The notes: a model not told the origin generated them from the letters alone. A DNA stretch of 64,000 bases from Streptomyces sp. PR69 (GCF_026420845.1 NZ_JAOWCB010000003.1:62001-126000), one strand, 5' to 3'. Numbered from the stretch's first letter, positions 17,459-26,769 are shown. Program-made: numbers and translations.

Positions 17459-20400
17459 GCCGCCGACGGCGCTGAGCGCCCCCGGTGTCAGGGTCCTGCT
17501 GGCCGGGACGGGCGCCCATGGTGCGCAGTCCACGCTCCCGGCCCTCCCCAGTGTGCCCGGCACGGTGCGGGATCTGGGACGAACGCTGGTGGAGCGGTGC
17601 GGCCTCGCCCCCGCGGATCTGAGCATTCTGCTCGACCCGCCCGATCCCCTGGCGCTCGGTGAGGCGCTGATGCAGGCGGCCGTGCAGGCCGAAGACGTCC
17701 TGATGTTCTCGTACATCGGACACGGCCTGGTCAGCGCGGGCAATCAGCTGCACCTCGCCACCGCCGCCACGGACGACGACAGCCGCGGTCTGGCCTTCAA
17801 GGCGCTTCCGTACTCCGCGGTCCGCGATGCCCTGGCCGCCTGCCGGGCCCGGACCATCGTGGTCGTGCTGGACTGCTGTTTCGCGGGGCGGGCCCATGGC
17901 TCCCTGGGCAGCCCCGCCGAGGACGCCATGGTCGCAGCGCAGGTGCACGGCGGCTATCTGCTGGCATCCGCAGCCCGCCACGAAGCCGCTCACGCTCCTC
18001 TCGGAGCACGTCACACCGCCTTCACCGGAGAGCTGATCAGACTGCTCCATGAGGGCGATCCGACGGGCCCTCCCGCGCTGACGCTCGATCACGTCTATCG
18101 GCTTCTCACCCGCGCCATGGCGGATCGCGGGCTGCCACGGCCGCAGAGGCAGGCAGCGGGGCTCGCCGATCACATGGTGCTCACCATGAACCGCGCCTAC
18201 CGGCCGCCGCCTCCCACCGCGGCGAGATCCGCCGACCCGGCGCACGAAGGGGCCGCGCAGGCCACCAGCCCGTACCGCGGCCTGGCCGCGTTCGGGCCAG
18301 GAGACGCGGACTACTACTTCGGGCGGGAGCGGCTCACGGCCAGGCTTGTCCAGCTGCTCGTCGAACAGCTGCCGGACAGCGGTCCGCTGGTGGTGACGGG
18401 CCCGTCGGGGTCGGGCAAGTCCTCTCTGCTGTACGCCGGTCTGCTGCCTGCCCTGCGGAAAGGACTGCCGGGCGTCGAGGTGTCCCGCACCTGGCCTGTG
18501 CTGACGTTCACCCCGCATGCCCATCCACTGTGCGAACTCGCCGAGCGGATGGCCCAGTACGAGCGGACGGCGCAGAACTCGGCACCCTCCGCGGAGTGTT
18601 CCGCGGGATCTCCGGACAGCCGGGGATGGCTTTCCGATGCCGCTCGGCGATTGCTGCGATCACCGGCGTCGGGCGCCCTTGTGCCCGGCAGCCGAGTCGT
18701 CCTGATCATCGACCAGTTCGAGCAGCTTTTCACCGCATGCACCGACCCCGCCGAGCAGCAGGCCTTCATCCGCGCGCTGTGCCAGGCGAGCAGCCCCGGT
18801 ACCGACGGATCGGAACCGCCGGTGCTGGCCGTGCTCGGCGTCCGCGCGGACTTCTACGCACACTGCTCGGCCTACCCCGAGCTGGTCCCCGCACTGCAGC
18901 ACCATCAGCTCGTCACCGAGCCAATGAGCAGTGACGAACTGCTCGACGCGATCGGGAAACCGGCCGCCGCCGCCGGGCTGGTTCTGGAAGACGGGCTGGC
19001 CGAGACGCTGATCCGGGATCTGCGAGCCGGTGGCGCGACCGGGCCGGACCACGGCACGCTCCCCCTGCTGTCCCATGCGCTGCTGGCCACCTGGCAGCAG
19101 CGCGAGGGCCGACTGCTCACACTCGCCGGCTATCAGGCGACCGGAGGAATCTGGCAGGCGGTCGCCCAGACCGCCGAACGCGTCTACAGCGGCCTCGACC
19201 CGGAGGACCGTCGCATCGCCAGGCGCCTGCTGCTGCGGCTCGTCCGCATCGGCGACGGCACCGAGGACACCCGCCGCCCCGCCTCACTCGACGAGCTCGC
19301 CGGTGCGGAGGCCGTCACAGATCCGGCATCCGTCGCCCGGGTCCTCGATGCCTTCGCACAGGCCCGGCTGCTGTCGCTGGACGAGCAGGAGGCACAGATC
19401 ACCCATGAGGCCCTGCTCCACGCCTGGCCGTTGCTGCGCCGGTGGATCGACACCGACCGTGCCGAACTCCTCATCGGGCAGCGCCTCGCCGAGGCAGCCG
19501 ACCAGTGGGAACGTGAGCGGCGCGATGCCGGGTCCCTCTACCGCGGCACGCGTCTGGAGATCGCCGAGAGATGGGCGGAGTCGGGTCACCGGCATCTGCT
19601 GACTCCGGCGATGCGCGAGTTCCTGAACGCGAGTCTCCAGCAGCGGCGGGCGGAGGTCCGCACCAGGCGTCGCCGAACGCGACTGCTGTACGGCCTCCTC
19701 GCCGCGCTGGCGGCGCTGCTGCTGATCGCGAGCGGTCTTATGGTGAACGCGGTGCAACAGCGCAGGGACGCCGACCGGCAGCGTGGCCTGGCCATGTCCC
19801 GGCTGATCGCAAAGCAGGCGGATGAGCTGCGGGACATCGACACCTCGCTCGCCATGCAGCTGAGCCTGATCGCGTACCGTATCGCCCCGACGTCCGAAGC
19901 CCGGGCGAGCCTGCTCAACTCGACCACGGGCCCGGCCGCGACCCGCCTTCTCGGCCCCGAGGGCATCATCCAGTCGGTCGCGTTCAGCCGCGACGGGCAC
20001 ACACTCGCCGCTGCCGGGGCCGACGGGTCTGTGCACCTGTGGGACACGACCGGCGGCCATCGCCCCAGCCTGCTGGGGCAGCCGCTGACCGGTCCCACGG
20101 ACACCGTCATGTCGCTCGCCTTCAGCCCGGACGGCCGGACGCTGGCCGCCGCGGGCATGGACAGGGTGGTACGGCTGTGGGAGCTCGGCGGCGACCGCGC
20201 GAGACCCGTCGCCTACGCCACGGAGCGTCTGCGCGCAGGCGACACCATCTACTCACTGGCCTTCAGCCCCGACGGCACGACGCTGGCGGCAGGCAGCGCG
20301 GACAAGACCATCCGCCTGTGGAACGTGGCGGAACCGGAGCGTCCCAGGACCGTGGCCACGCTCAAGGGCCACCAGGGCTTTGTGCAGTCCGTGGCCTTCA

Positions 20401-21914
20401 GCCCGGACGGCACGCTCCTGGCAAGCGGAGGCACCGACGACACGGTCCGGCTGTGGACGCTGGCGGGCCCTGAGAGTCCCAAAGCCCTCGCCACCCTGAG
20501 CGAACCGAGGAAAGACGTCTACTCCGTGGCGTTCAGCCCCGATGGGCGGACGCTCGCCGCCGGGGGCGCCGAGAACACCGTGCGCCTGTGGAACGTCTCC
20601 GATCCGGAACGCCCCAGGACGCTGGGACAGCCGCTCACCGGTCCCACCAGCTTCATCCAGTCGGTGGCCTTCAGCCCCGACGGGAGGACGCTCGCCGCCG
20701 GAAGCTCCGACGACACGGCCCGTACCTGGGATCTGGCCACCGGACGCCTTGTCTCGGTACTCCCCCATCCGGGCCCGGTGCCCGCGGTCGGCTTCGGCGG
20801 AGACACCCAGACACTGGCCACCGGCGCATCCGACGGGGCGGTACGGCTGTGGAAGCTCCCCGGAGCCTCGCTGAGGGGCCCCGCGGACGCCGTCTTCACC
20901 GTCGCCTTCTCCCCGGGCGGCAACGTCCTCGCCGCAGGCAGCCGCGACAGGACTCTCTGGCTGTGGAACATGGCCGACCGACGCCGCCCCGCCCTGTTCG
21001 GGGGGCTGCTGCCGAGCGATGCCGCAGCAGGCGACTTCGCCGGGTCCCTGGCCGTCAGCCCGAAGCGTCCCCTTCTCGCCACCGGCGGCAACAAAGGCAG
21101 CGTCTACCTGTGGGACGTGAGCGACCCGCAGCGGCCGGTTCCGCACACGTCGCGCCCGCTGTCCGGCCCCGAAGACTCGGTGGAAACCCTGGCCTTCAGC
21201 CCGGACGACCGGCTGCTCGCCGCCGGCGGCCAGGACCACATGGTCCATGTGTGGGACGTCTCGGACCCCCGGCGCCCTGCCCGTGCGTTCACCCTCATCG
21301 GCCACGACAACTATGTGCAGTCCGTCGCGTTCAGCCCCGATGGACGCTTCATCGCCACCGCCAGCGTCGACCGGACCGTCCGGGTATGGAACATCACCGA
21401 CACCCGCCATCCCACGACGGTCGCGGTACTCGGGGGAGCGAAGAACTATGTGTACGCGGTCGCATACCACCCCCGCCGAGACGTCCTGGTCGCAGGCGAC
21501 GCTGATGGAAAGCTGCACCTGTGGGACATGTCCAGCCCTCTTGCCCCCACCCGGCTCAGGGCCCCGCTCGCCGCCCACAACGGCTATGTCTACTGGGCGG
21601 AGTTCAGCGGGAACACACTGGCCACTGGAGGAACCGACGACAAAGTACGGCTCTGGGACCTGAGCGAGCCAGCCGCACCCCGTACCGTGGCCACCCTGAC
21701 CGGTCCGGCCGACGGCGTCTTGTCCTTGGCCTTCGGCCCGGACGGCCACACCCTCGCAGCGAGCGGTCTGGATCGAACGGTACGGCTGTGGGAGACCGAC
21801 CCTGAGCGGGCGGCCGCACACATCTGCTCCGTCTCCGGAGACCCGATCAGCAGGGACGAATGGGATCAGTACGTCCGCGACGCCGACCGGGCCTATGCCC
21901 CGCCCTGCCCGTAG
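17427..21914 (+). CDS. Caspase-like protease / nSTAND NTPase / WD40 effector
   Basis: 1,495 residues. A caspase (peptidase C14) domain occupies about 18-255 with the dyad H99 (YIGHG) and C151 (VVLDCCFAG). An nSTAND1-type NTPase follows from about 285 (SPYRGLAAFGPGDADYYFGRE), with Walker A GPSGSGKSS (~325) and Walker B LIIDQFEQLF. A winged-helix-like region and a membrane helix (about 753-776) precede 14 WD40 repeats (~846-1465), enough for two seven-bladed propellers. A short tail contains WDQYVRDADRAY. The architecture is that of predicted self-processing or suicide effectors: the propeller senses, NTP switches the state, the protease acts. Trigger and substrate are unknown. Confidence 0.9.
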   Translation: MPDHGAPSRSEPPTALSAPGVRVLLAGTGAHGAQSTLPALPSVPGTVRDLGRTLVERCGLAPADLSILLDPPDPLALGEALMQAAVQAEDVLMFSYIGHGLVSAGNQLHLATAATDDDSRGLAFKALPYSAVRDALAACRARTIVVVLDCCFAGRAHGSLGSPAEDAMVAAQVHGGYLLASAARHEAAHAPLGARHTAFTGELIRLLHEGDPTGPPALTLDHVYRLLTRAMADRGLPRPQRQAAGLADHMVLTMNRAYRPPPPTAARSADPAHEGAAQATSPYRGLAAFGPGDADYYFGRERLTARLVQLLVEQLPDSGPLVVTGPSGSGKSSLLYAGLLPALRKGLPGVEVSRTWPVLTFTPHAHPLCELAERMAQYERTAQNSAPSAECSAGSPDSRGWLSDAARRLLRSPASGALVPGSRVVLIIDQFEQLFTACTDPAEQQAFIRALCQASSPGTDGSEPPVLAVLGVRADFYAHCSAYPELVPALQHHQLVTEPMSSDELLDAIGKPAAAAGLVLEDGLAETLIRDLRAGGATGPDHGTLPLLSHALLATWQQREGRLLTLAGYQATGGIWQAVAQTAERVYSGLDPEDRRIARRLLLRLVRIGDGTEDTRRPASLDELAGAEAVTDPASVARVLDAFAQARLLSLDEQEAQITHEALLHAWPLLRRWIDTDRAELLIGQRLAEAADQWERERRDAGSLYRGTRLEIAERWAESGHRHLLTPAMREFLNASLQQRRAEVRTRRRRTRLLYGLLAALAALLLIASGLMVNAVQQRRDADRQRGLAMSRLIAKQADELRDIDTSLAMQLSLIAYRIAPTSEARASLLNSTTGPAATRLLGPEGIIQSVAFSRDGHTLAAAGADGSVHLWDTTGGHRPSLLGQPLTGPTDTVMSLAFSPDGRTLAAAGMDRVVRLWELGGDRARPVAYATERLRAGDTIYSLAFSPDGTTLAAGSADKTIRLWNVAEPERPRTVATLKGHQGFVQSVAFSPDGTLLASGGTDDTVRLWTLAGPESPKALATLSEPRKDVYSVAFSPDGRTLAAGGAENTVRLWNVSDPERPRTLGQPLTGPTSFIQSVAFSPDGRTLAAGSSDDTARTWDLATGRLVSVLPHPGPVPAVGFGGDTQTLATGASDGAVRLWKLPGASLRGPADAVFTVAFSPGGNVLAAGSRDRTLWLWNMADRRRPALFGGLLPSDAAAGDFAGSLAVSPKRPLLATGGNKGSVYLWDVSDPQRPVPHTSRPLSGPEDSVETLAFSPDDRLLAAGGQDHMVHVWDVSDPRRPARAFTLIGHDNYVQSVAFSPDGRFIATASVDRTVRVWNITDTRHPTTVAVLGGAKNYVYAVAYHPRRDVLVAGDADGKLHLWDMSSPLAPTRLRAPLAAHNGYVYWAEFSGNTLATGGTDDKVRLWDLSEPAAPRTVATLTGPADGVLSLAFGPDGHTLAASGLDRTVRLWETDPERAAAHICSVSGDPISRDEWDQYVRDADRAYAPPCP

Positions 21915-21960
21915 CCGCGCCGCTCCGCCCGGATCGGCTGTGCAGAGACCTAATTCGTAA

Positions 21961-21975
21961 TGGAATCCATTTTCA
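21961..21975. promoter_or_regulatory. Zur-box-like operator
   Basis: TGGAATCCATTTTCA matches 12 of 15 positions of the TGAAAATCATTTTCA-type Zur box of Streptomyces, as I recall that consensus. A -10-like TATAGC begins one base downstream (21976-21981), so a bound repressor would block transcription of the L32 and CobW genes. Both downstream genes are of the zinc-starvation type, which supports the call. Confidence 0.75.
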
Positions 21976-22017
21976 TATAGCCTCGGGTTCGCCCGACTCA
22001 GAGAGGACCCGAACACC

Positions 22018-22188
22018 ATGGCCGTACCCAAGCGGAAGATGTCCCGCAGCAACACCCGCCACCGCCGCGCCCAGTGGAAGGCCGCCACGCCGCAGCTCGT
22101 GCCCGTCACGGTGGACGGAGCCGTCCATCTGGTGCCGCAGCGGCTCGTCGCGGCGTACGAGCGCGGTCTGCTGCGCCCCGAGGGCTGA
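22018..22188 (+). CDS. rpmF: Ribosomal protein bL32, zinc-independent (C-) paralogue
   Basis: 56 residues opening [17 protein letters not shown], the standard L32 start. The C-terminal half has no cysteine, whereas the usual actinobacterial L32 carries a four-cysteine zinc ribbon. Such C-minus paralogues replace the zinc form when zinc is scarce, freeing the metal. GAGAGGA lies about 9 bases before the ATG. It is followed after 5 bp by a CobW GTPase and preceded by a Zur-box-like site, so repression by Zur-zinc is expected. Confidence 0.9.
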   Translation: MAVPKRKMSRSNTRHRRAQWKAATPQLVPVTVDGAVHLVPQRLVAAYERGLLRPEG

Positions 22189-22193
22189 CGGGG

Positions 22194-23381
22194 ATGGCCG
22201 GCCGACTGCCCGTGACCGTGCTGTCCGGCTTCCTCGGGGCGGGGAAGACCACCCTGCTCAACCATGTGCTGAGCAACCGCGAGGGCCTGCGCGTCGCGGT
22301 GATCGTCAACGACATGAGCGAGGTCAACATCGACGCCGCGCTGGTGCGGGGCGGCGAGGCCGCGCTGTCGCGGACCGAGGAGCGGCTGGTCGAGATGACC
22401 AATGGGTGCATCTGCTGCACCCTGCGCGACGATCTGCTGGAGGAGGTCGACCGTCTCGCCCGCGAAGGCCGCTTCGACTATCTGCTGATCGAGTCCAGCG
22501 GCATCTCCGAGCCCATGCCGGTCGCCGCGACCTTCGCGTTCCCGCGCGACGACGGGGCGACACTCGGCGAGCTGGCCCGGCTGGACACCATGGTGACGGT
22601 GGTCGACGCGGCGAACTTCCTCCCGGAGCTGGAGGGCGGAGACTCACTCGCCGAGCGCGGACTCGACCAGTACGAGGACGATGAACGCACCGTCAGCGAT
22701 CTGCTGATGGACCAGATCGAGTTCGCCGACGTCATCGTGGCCAACAAGCTCGATCTCATCGCCCCGGAGCACGCCGACCGGCTCAGGGCCGCGCTGACCC
22801 GGCTCAATCCGGCAGCCCGGGTGGTGTCCGCCACCCATGGGCGCGTGGACCTCGGCGACGTCCTCGGCACCGGGCTCTTCGACCTGGAGCGCGCCCAGCA
22901 GGCCCCCGGCTGGGTCATGGAGCTCAACGGCGACCATGTCCCGGAGACAGAGGAATACGGCATCTCCAGCACCGTCTTCCGCTCCGCCCGGCCGTTCCAC
23001 CCGGGCCGGCTGTGGACCTTCGTGACCGAGCGCCTCGACAGCGGGGCGTACGGGCGGGTCCTGCGGTCCAAGGGCTTCTTCTGGCTGGCCAGCCGCCCGA
23101 ACGTGACCGGCCTGTGGTCGCAGGCCGGATCGGTGGCCCGCTTCGAACCCTCGGGCGCCCGTGACGAGTCCGCCGCCCAGGGCCAGGAACTCGTCTTCAT
23201 CGGCACCGGGCTGCGCACCGAGGCGCTTCACACGGCCCTCGCCGACTGCCTCATGGCCGAAGGCGAGAGCCGCGCGGCCGCCGATCCGTTTCCCCCATGG
23301 GACGCCTACGGCATCGACGACGCCTGCGAGCACGACCACGGGCATCGGCACGAGCACCCCGGACTCGCCCCGCAGAGGTAG
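22194..23381 (+). CDS. CobW/COG0523 family GTPase (putative zinc metallochaperone)
   Basis: 395 residues. The G1 motif is GFLGAGKTT (12-20), the metal-binding C-x-C-C is GCICC (71-75), and the guanine-specificity motif is NKLD. The CobW C-terminal domain follows, and the last residues are rich in His ([11 protein letters not shown]), a feature of zinc-handling members. The ATG at 22194 is five bases after the L32 stop. Linked to a cysteine-less ribosomal protein and a Zur-like box, it most likely delivers zinc to an essential enzyme during starvation. A cobalt or nitrile-hydratase role is unlikely because no such genes are near. Confidence 0.88.
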   Translation: MAGRLPVTVLSGFLGAGKTTLLNHVLSNREGLRVAVIVNDMSEVNIDAALVRGGEAALSRTEERLVEMTNGCICCTLRDDLLEEVDRLAREGRFDYLLIESSGISEPMPVAATFAFPRDDGATLGELARLDTMVTVVDAANFLPELEGGDSLAERGLDQYEDDERTVSDLLMDQIEFADVIVANKLDLIAPEHADRLRAALTRLNPAARVVSATHGRVDLGDVLGTGLFDLERAQQAPGWVMELNGDHVPETEEYGISSTVFRSARPFHPGRLWTFVTERLDSGAYGRVLRSKGFFWLASRPNVTGLWSQAGSVARFEPSGARDESAAQGQELVFIGTGLRTEALHTALADCLMAEGESRAAADPFPPWDAYGIDDACEHDHGHRHEHPGLAPQR

Positions 23382-23444
23382 CGGTTCCGGGTGGGACGGC
23401 GGGCGGGGCGGCCGACCCCCGAAGCGGTCGCCCCGCCCGGGCTC

Positions 23445-23852
23445 TCAGTGCGTCACAAGCCGTGCGGGCTCCCGGCATACCCGCTGCGACCACAGGAGCA
23501 GCAGGGGCGGCAGCAGCAACTCGACCCCGATGCCGGCCGTGAAGAGGGCGTGCGGCGCGCCGGCCGACAGATACGACAGGCCGCGTGCCAGCCCGCCGAG
23601 GAACACGGCGCCGAACACGGCCCGCAGCGCGAAGGCGTGGCGTTCGATGTGCCGGACCGTGCCCAGCATGACGATGCCGAGGGTGCACCACAGCCCGGCG
23701 AAGAAGCGGTAGTTGCTGTCCAGCGTGGCGCTTGCCTCCGGGCTGCCGGGCAGGACGGACGGTCCGACGGCGATGTCGGCCAGGGCGGTGCCCACCACGA
23801 CCAGGCCCAGCAGCAGGATCACCGACTGGAACCAGCGGCGCGACGACGGCAT
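23445..23852 (-). CDS. DUF4345-like integral membrane protein
   Basis: 135 residues with four hydrophobic segments (about 9-29, 48-66, 75-97, 103-122). The LDSNYRFFAGLWCTLG segment between helices one and two is characteristic of DUF4345 membrane proteins of unknown function. The ATG at 23852 has GAGGAG seven bases upstream. It is divergent from a LysR regulator with about 110 bp between, so it is a possible target of that regulator. Confidence 0.75.
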   Translation of the reverse strand: MPSSRRWFQSVILLLGLVVVGTALADIAVGPSVLPGSPEASATLDSNYRFFAGLWCTLGIVMLGTVRHIERHAFALRAVFGAVFLGGLARGLSYLSAGAPHALFTAGIGVELLLPPLLLLWSQRVCREPARLVTH

Positions 23853-23948
23853 GACGGACTCCTCGCTCAGGTGTGTGCGGTGATTCCATCGTCGCCGGGC
23901 CGCCTGCCTGCCGGGAAGTGCTGACTGATGCGCGTACGGCCCCAATTG

Positions 23949-23964
23949 ATAACTTCCCGTTTAT
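23949..23964. promoter_or_regulatory. Inverted repeat at LysR start
   Basis: ATAACTTCCCGTTTAT pairs ATAAC with GTTTAT around a five-base centre in an AT-rich pocket between the DUF4345 gene and the LysR gene. It overlaps the first candidate ATG of the LysR gene and resembles a LysR-type site (short palindrome in the divergent region). Confidence 0.4.
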
Positions 23965-24940
23965 GAGTATGGGTGACGGGTCCGATCCGAGCATGCGTCA
24001 GCTGCGGCTGCTGCTGGTCCTCGCTGAGGAGCTGCACTTCGGGCGCGCCGCCGAGCGCCTCTACATCAGCCAGCCCGCGCTCAGCAGACAGCTTCGGCGG
24101 CTGGAGGAACAGTGGGGCGTGGCCCTGCTGGAGCGGTCGACCCGGCGGGTGCGGCTCACCGCCGCCGGTGAGGCCCTTCTCCCCCGCGTCCGGGCGGCGG
24201 TCGGGGCCGCCGAGGCGCTGCGGGAGGCCGTGCGGGAACAGGAGCGGGCGCTGTCCGGCCGCGCCGTCCTGGGCTGCTATGTCACGGCTCTGCCGGTCAT
24301 CCGGGCCCTGGTGGAGCGGGTCGGGGAGCGGCATCCCGGGCTGGAGACGGCGCTGCGCGAGGTGGACTTCGCCGAGCAGTTCGGCGCGCTGCTGGACGGC
24401 CGGGTCGACGCGGTGCTGTGCTACGGGCCGGCGCCGCCGGGCGTGCAGTCCCTGCGGCTGGCGACGGAACCGGTCGTCGCCTGTCTGACGGACCGCCACC
24501 GGCTGGCCGACCGCGGTTCCGTGACGCTGGGCGAGCTGGCCCAGGTGCCGGTGGTCGGTCTGTCATCGGCCGTGCCGGAAGGGTGGCGGGCCTTCTGGGC
24601 GGCCGATCCGCGGCCGGACGGCACACCCGTGGCGTACACCGCGCATACGGCGGCGACGTTCGAGGGCAGCCTGGCGGCGGTCGCCCGGGGCGCCGGGCTG
24701 CGGCTGGTCTCGGCGAGCTGCCGCGAGCTGTTTCCCCGGCCCGGCATCCGGTACGTCGACGTCCTCGACGCCCCGCCCTGTACGGCGCTGCTGGCGTGGG
24801 CGACGGCCCGCCGGGACGCGCCGGGGGTGGTGGCGCTGCGGCGGGCGGCCGGTGAGCTCGCGGCCCGGGCGGCGGAGGGCGGACCGGACGCCCGCTGGTG
24901 GGAGACGGCGGCGGGCGGGACGGGCGGCGGGACGGCCTGA
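23963..24940 (+). CDS. LysR-family transcriptional regulator
   Basis: 325 residues if translation starts at 23963; ATGs at 23969 and 23993 are equally possible because no Shine-Dalgarno sequence stands out. The winged helix (about 11-70) contains LHFGRAAERLYISQPALSRQLRRLEE and the wing LLERSTRRVRLTAAG. The rest is a two-subdomain effector-binding region, ending in a Gly-rich tail. It probably regulates itself and the divergent membrane-protein gene. The ligand is unknown. Confidence 0.9.
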   Translation: MSMGDGSDPSMRQLRLLLVLAEELHFGRAAERLYISQPALSRQLRRLEEQWGVALLERSTRRVRLTAAGEALLPRVRAAVGAAEALREAVREQERALSGRAVLGCYVTALPVIRALVERVGERHPGLETALREVDFAEQFGALLDGRVDAVLCYGPAPPGVQSLRLATEPVVACLTDRHRLADRGSVTLGELAQVPVVGLSSAVPEGWRAFWAADPRPDGTPVAYTAHTAATFEGSLAAVARGAGLRLVSASCRELFPRPGIRYVDVLDAPPCTALLAWATARRDAPGVVALRRAAGELAARAAEGGPDARWWETAAGGTGGGTA

Positions 24941-24962
24941 GCGCCCCGGCGCCGAAGCCTGC

Positions 24963-25928
24963 TCAGCGCACCCTCCCCCGTGGTTTCAGCGGTGTCGCGG
25001 GGAGTTCGGGGGCGGGGAGGCGGTCGCCGGCGTAGCCCTTCACCTCGCCGAAGCGGGTGCCCGTCATCCATGCCTCGCGGGCCTCGGCGATCTCCTCATG
25101 GGTGCGGCCGATGAGGTTCCACCACATGACGATCTCCTCGTCGAAGGGCTCGCCGCCCAGCAGCATCACCGCCGCGTCCGACTCGGCGCGCAGGGGGAGT
25201 TCGGTGCGGCCGCAGCCGAGGTAGAGCATCGAGCCGGGCAGGACGGGGACGGAGTCCACATGGGTTTCGCCGGACATGGCGAGGACCGCGTACTCGAAGT
25301 CGGGGTCGAGCGGGAGGCGGGCCTCGGCGCCGCGGGTGAGGGTGAGGTCCGCGCCGGTCAGCGGGGTGTGGACGACGCCGGGTGAGACGGCGCCGTCGAG
25401 GGCGCCGAGGATGACGGTGGCCGTGAGGCCGGGGGCGGTGACGGCCGGCAGGTCGGTGTGGTGTTCGAAGCGCGGTTCGGTGTGGCGGGCGCTGTCGGGG
25501 AGCGCCACCCACAGCTGCGCGCCGTGCAGGAAGCGGGGGTGCGGGACGGGGCTCTCCTCGGAGTGGCTGATGGCCCGGCCCGAGGTCATCAGGCCCAGTT
25601 CGCGGGGGCGGACCAGGGCCAGTGAGCCGGTGCTGTCACGGTGCAGCACCTCGCCCTCGTGGAGCCAGCTGACGGTCTGGAGTCCCATGTGCGGATGGGG
25701 CGGCACCTGCATGCCGGGCTCCCCGGCGATGTCGTCGGGGCCGTAGTGGTCGACGAAGGCCCAGGCGCCGACCATGCGGCGGCCGAGGTTGGGCAGCAGT
25801 CTGCGGACCTCGGTGGATTCCCCGAGGGGCACGCGGCGGGGGCTGAGGAGTTCTCGTACGGGTTCGGCGACGACGAAGCCACGGCCGCCGCAGAGGGAGG
25901 GGACGGCCTGACGGTCGAGATTGCTCAT
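24963..25928 (-). CDS. Pirin-family cupin protein
   Basis: 321 residues. The N-terminal cupin carries the pirin metal motif PPHPHMGLQTVSWLHEGEVLHRDS, split here as PPHPHMGLQT and HEGEVLH, and then SHSEESP. Family members include quercetin 2,3-dioxygenases and redox-responsive proteins. The C-terminal cupin has GGEPFDEEIVMWWN, also typical. ATG 25928 is preferred to a TTG nine bases upstream. A palindrome of the candidate OsdR type lies 35 bp upstream (25963-25976), in the region shared with the Rv1733c-like gene. Confidence 0.88.
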   Translation of the reverse strand: MSNLDRQAVPSLCGGRGFVVAEPVRELLSPRRVPLGESTEVRRLLPNLGRRMVGAWAFVDHYGPDDIAGEPGMQVPPHPHMGLQTVSWLHEGEVLHRDSTGSLALVRPRELGLMTSGRAISHSEESPVPHPRFLHGAQLWVALPDSARHTEPRFEHHTDLPAVTAPGLTATVILGALDGAVSPGVVHTPLTGADLTLTRGAEARLPLDPDFEYAVLAMSGETHVDSVPVLPGSMLYLGCGRTELPLRAESDAAVMLLGGEPFDEEIVMWWNLIGRTHEEIAEAREAWMTGTRFGEVKGYAGDRLPAPELPATPLKPRGRVR

Positions 25929-25962
25929 GACGGCCAACCTAGTCGGATCCGGCCGGGCGAGG

Positions 25963-25976
25963 GGGCCGAACGGCCC
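25963..25976. promoter_or_regulatory. Candidate OsdR/DevR-type palindrome, site 1
   Basis: GGGCCGAACGGCCC, near-perfect 14-bp palindrome followed by TGTCGCC. It lies between the divergent pirin gene and the Rv1733c-like gene. Sites with the same GGGCC-N3-CGGCCC pattern recur upstream of neighbouring genes. Confidence 0.5.
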
Positions 25977-26037
25977 TGTCGCCAGGCCCGGGCAGCCCTG
26001 GGGCGGATGGGGCGTGCCGGTGGACGCTGGGTTCGAC

Positions 26038-26073
26038 GGCGTAGCAGACGTCCCCGGGCGTAGCAGACGTCCC
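26038..26073. repeat. 17-bp direct repeat upstream of the Rv1733c-like gene
   Basis: GGCGTAGCAGACGTCCC occurs twice without mismatch (26038-26054 and 26057-26073), two bases apart, ending 19 bp before the ATG at 26093. It may be a local duplication or a tandem regulator site. Confidence 0.7.
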
Positions 26074-26092
26074 TGAGAGGGCGGGGGTCGCC

Positions 26093-26680
26093 ATGAAGGA
26101 CACAGCGCATCCGCGGCGGGCGGCGGGGAATCCGCTGCGCCGGAGGTGCGACGTCGTGGAGGCGTGGACCGCCGCCGTGTTCGCCGGGGCCCTGGTCGTG
26201 GGCGCTCCCGCGGCGGGGGCGGCCGCGGGCTGGATGACGTACGAACACGGGCGCGCCGCTGCCGCCGAGCAGGCGGCGGCCCGCCAGCCCGTCGAGGGGC
26301 GGCTCCTTGAGGACGCCGGGGCGCCGCGGGTGTCGGCCGACCGCGGCGGGACGAGCATCGACTCCTGGGCGCGGGTCCGCTGGCAGGAGCCGGGCGGCAA
26401 GCAGGCAGAGGGGCTCGTTCCGGCGCCGGAGGACGCTGTGCGCGGTGACCGCGCGGTGGTGTGGCTGGACGAGCGGGGGCGGGTGACCCAGCCGCCGGAC
26501 AGCGACGCCGACGTGTGGGCCAGCACCATCGTGGTCGGCACGTTCACCGCGGGCGGTGCGGCCGCGCTCGCTGCGGGCGGCCGGCTGTGGCAGCGCCGCG
26601 CCGCGCTGCGCCGCCGGATGGAGGAGTGGGAGGCGGACTGGGCGAAGACGGAGCCCGAATGGAGCCGGCGTGGAGTGTGA
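26093..26680 (+). CDS. Rv1733c-type membrane protein
   Basis: 195 residues with two membrane helices (about 24-47 and 143-163). An N-terminal NPLRRRCDVVEAW segment is followed by a soluble central domain with SWARVRWQEP and a C-terminal charged helix. This is the arrangement of mycobacterial Rv1733c, a DosR-regulon antigen, and its streptomycete relatives. The function is unknown. It is the first gene of the dormancy-like island and has a 14-bp palindrome 117 bp upstream, fitting control by the nearby DevR-like regulator. Confidence 0.78.
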   Translation: MKDTAHPRRAAGNPLRRRCDVVEAWTAAVFAGALVVGAPAAGAAAGWMTYEHGRAAAAEQAAARQPVEGRLLEDAGAPRVSADRGGTSIDSWARVRWQEPGGKQAEGLVPAPEDAVRGDRAVVWLDERGRVTQPPDSDADVWASTIVVGTFTAGGAAALAAGGRLWQRRAALRRRMEEWEADWAKTEPEWSRRGV

Positions 26681-26692
26681 GGGCCCAGCCTT

Positions 26693-26706
26693 GGGCCAGT
26701 CGGCCC
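26693..26706. promoter_or_regulatory. Candidate OsdR/DevR-type palindrome, site 2
   Basis: GGGCCAGTCGGCCC, 14 bp, 63 bp upstream of the cNMP-binding protein start. An overlapping GGGCCCAGCC/TTGGGCC inverted repeat precedes it at 26681-26697. Confidence 0.5.
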
Positions 26707-26769
26707 TCCCGTGTGATGGGCCGGAGTCCGAGGCTGGAACACAGGATGCGAGATGAAGGAGCAGCAGCG

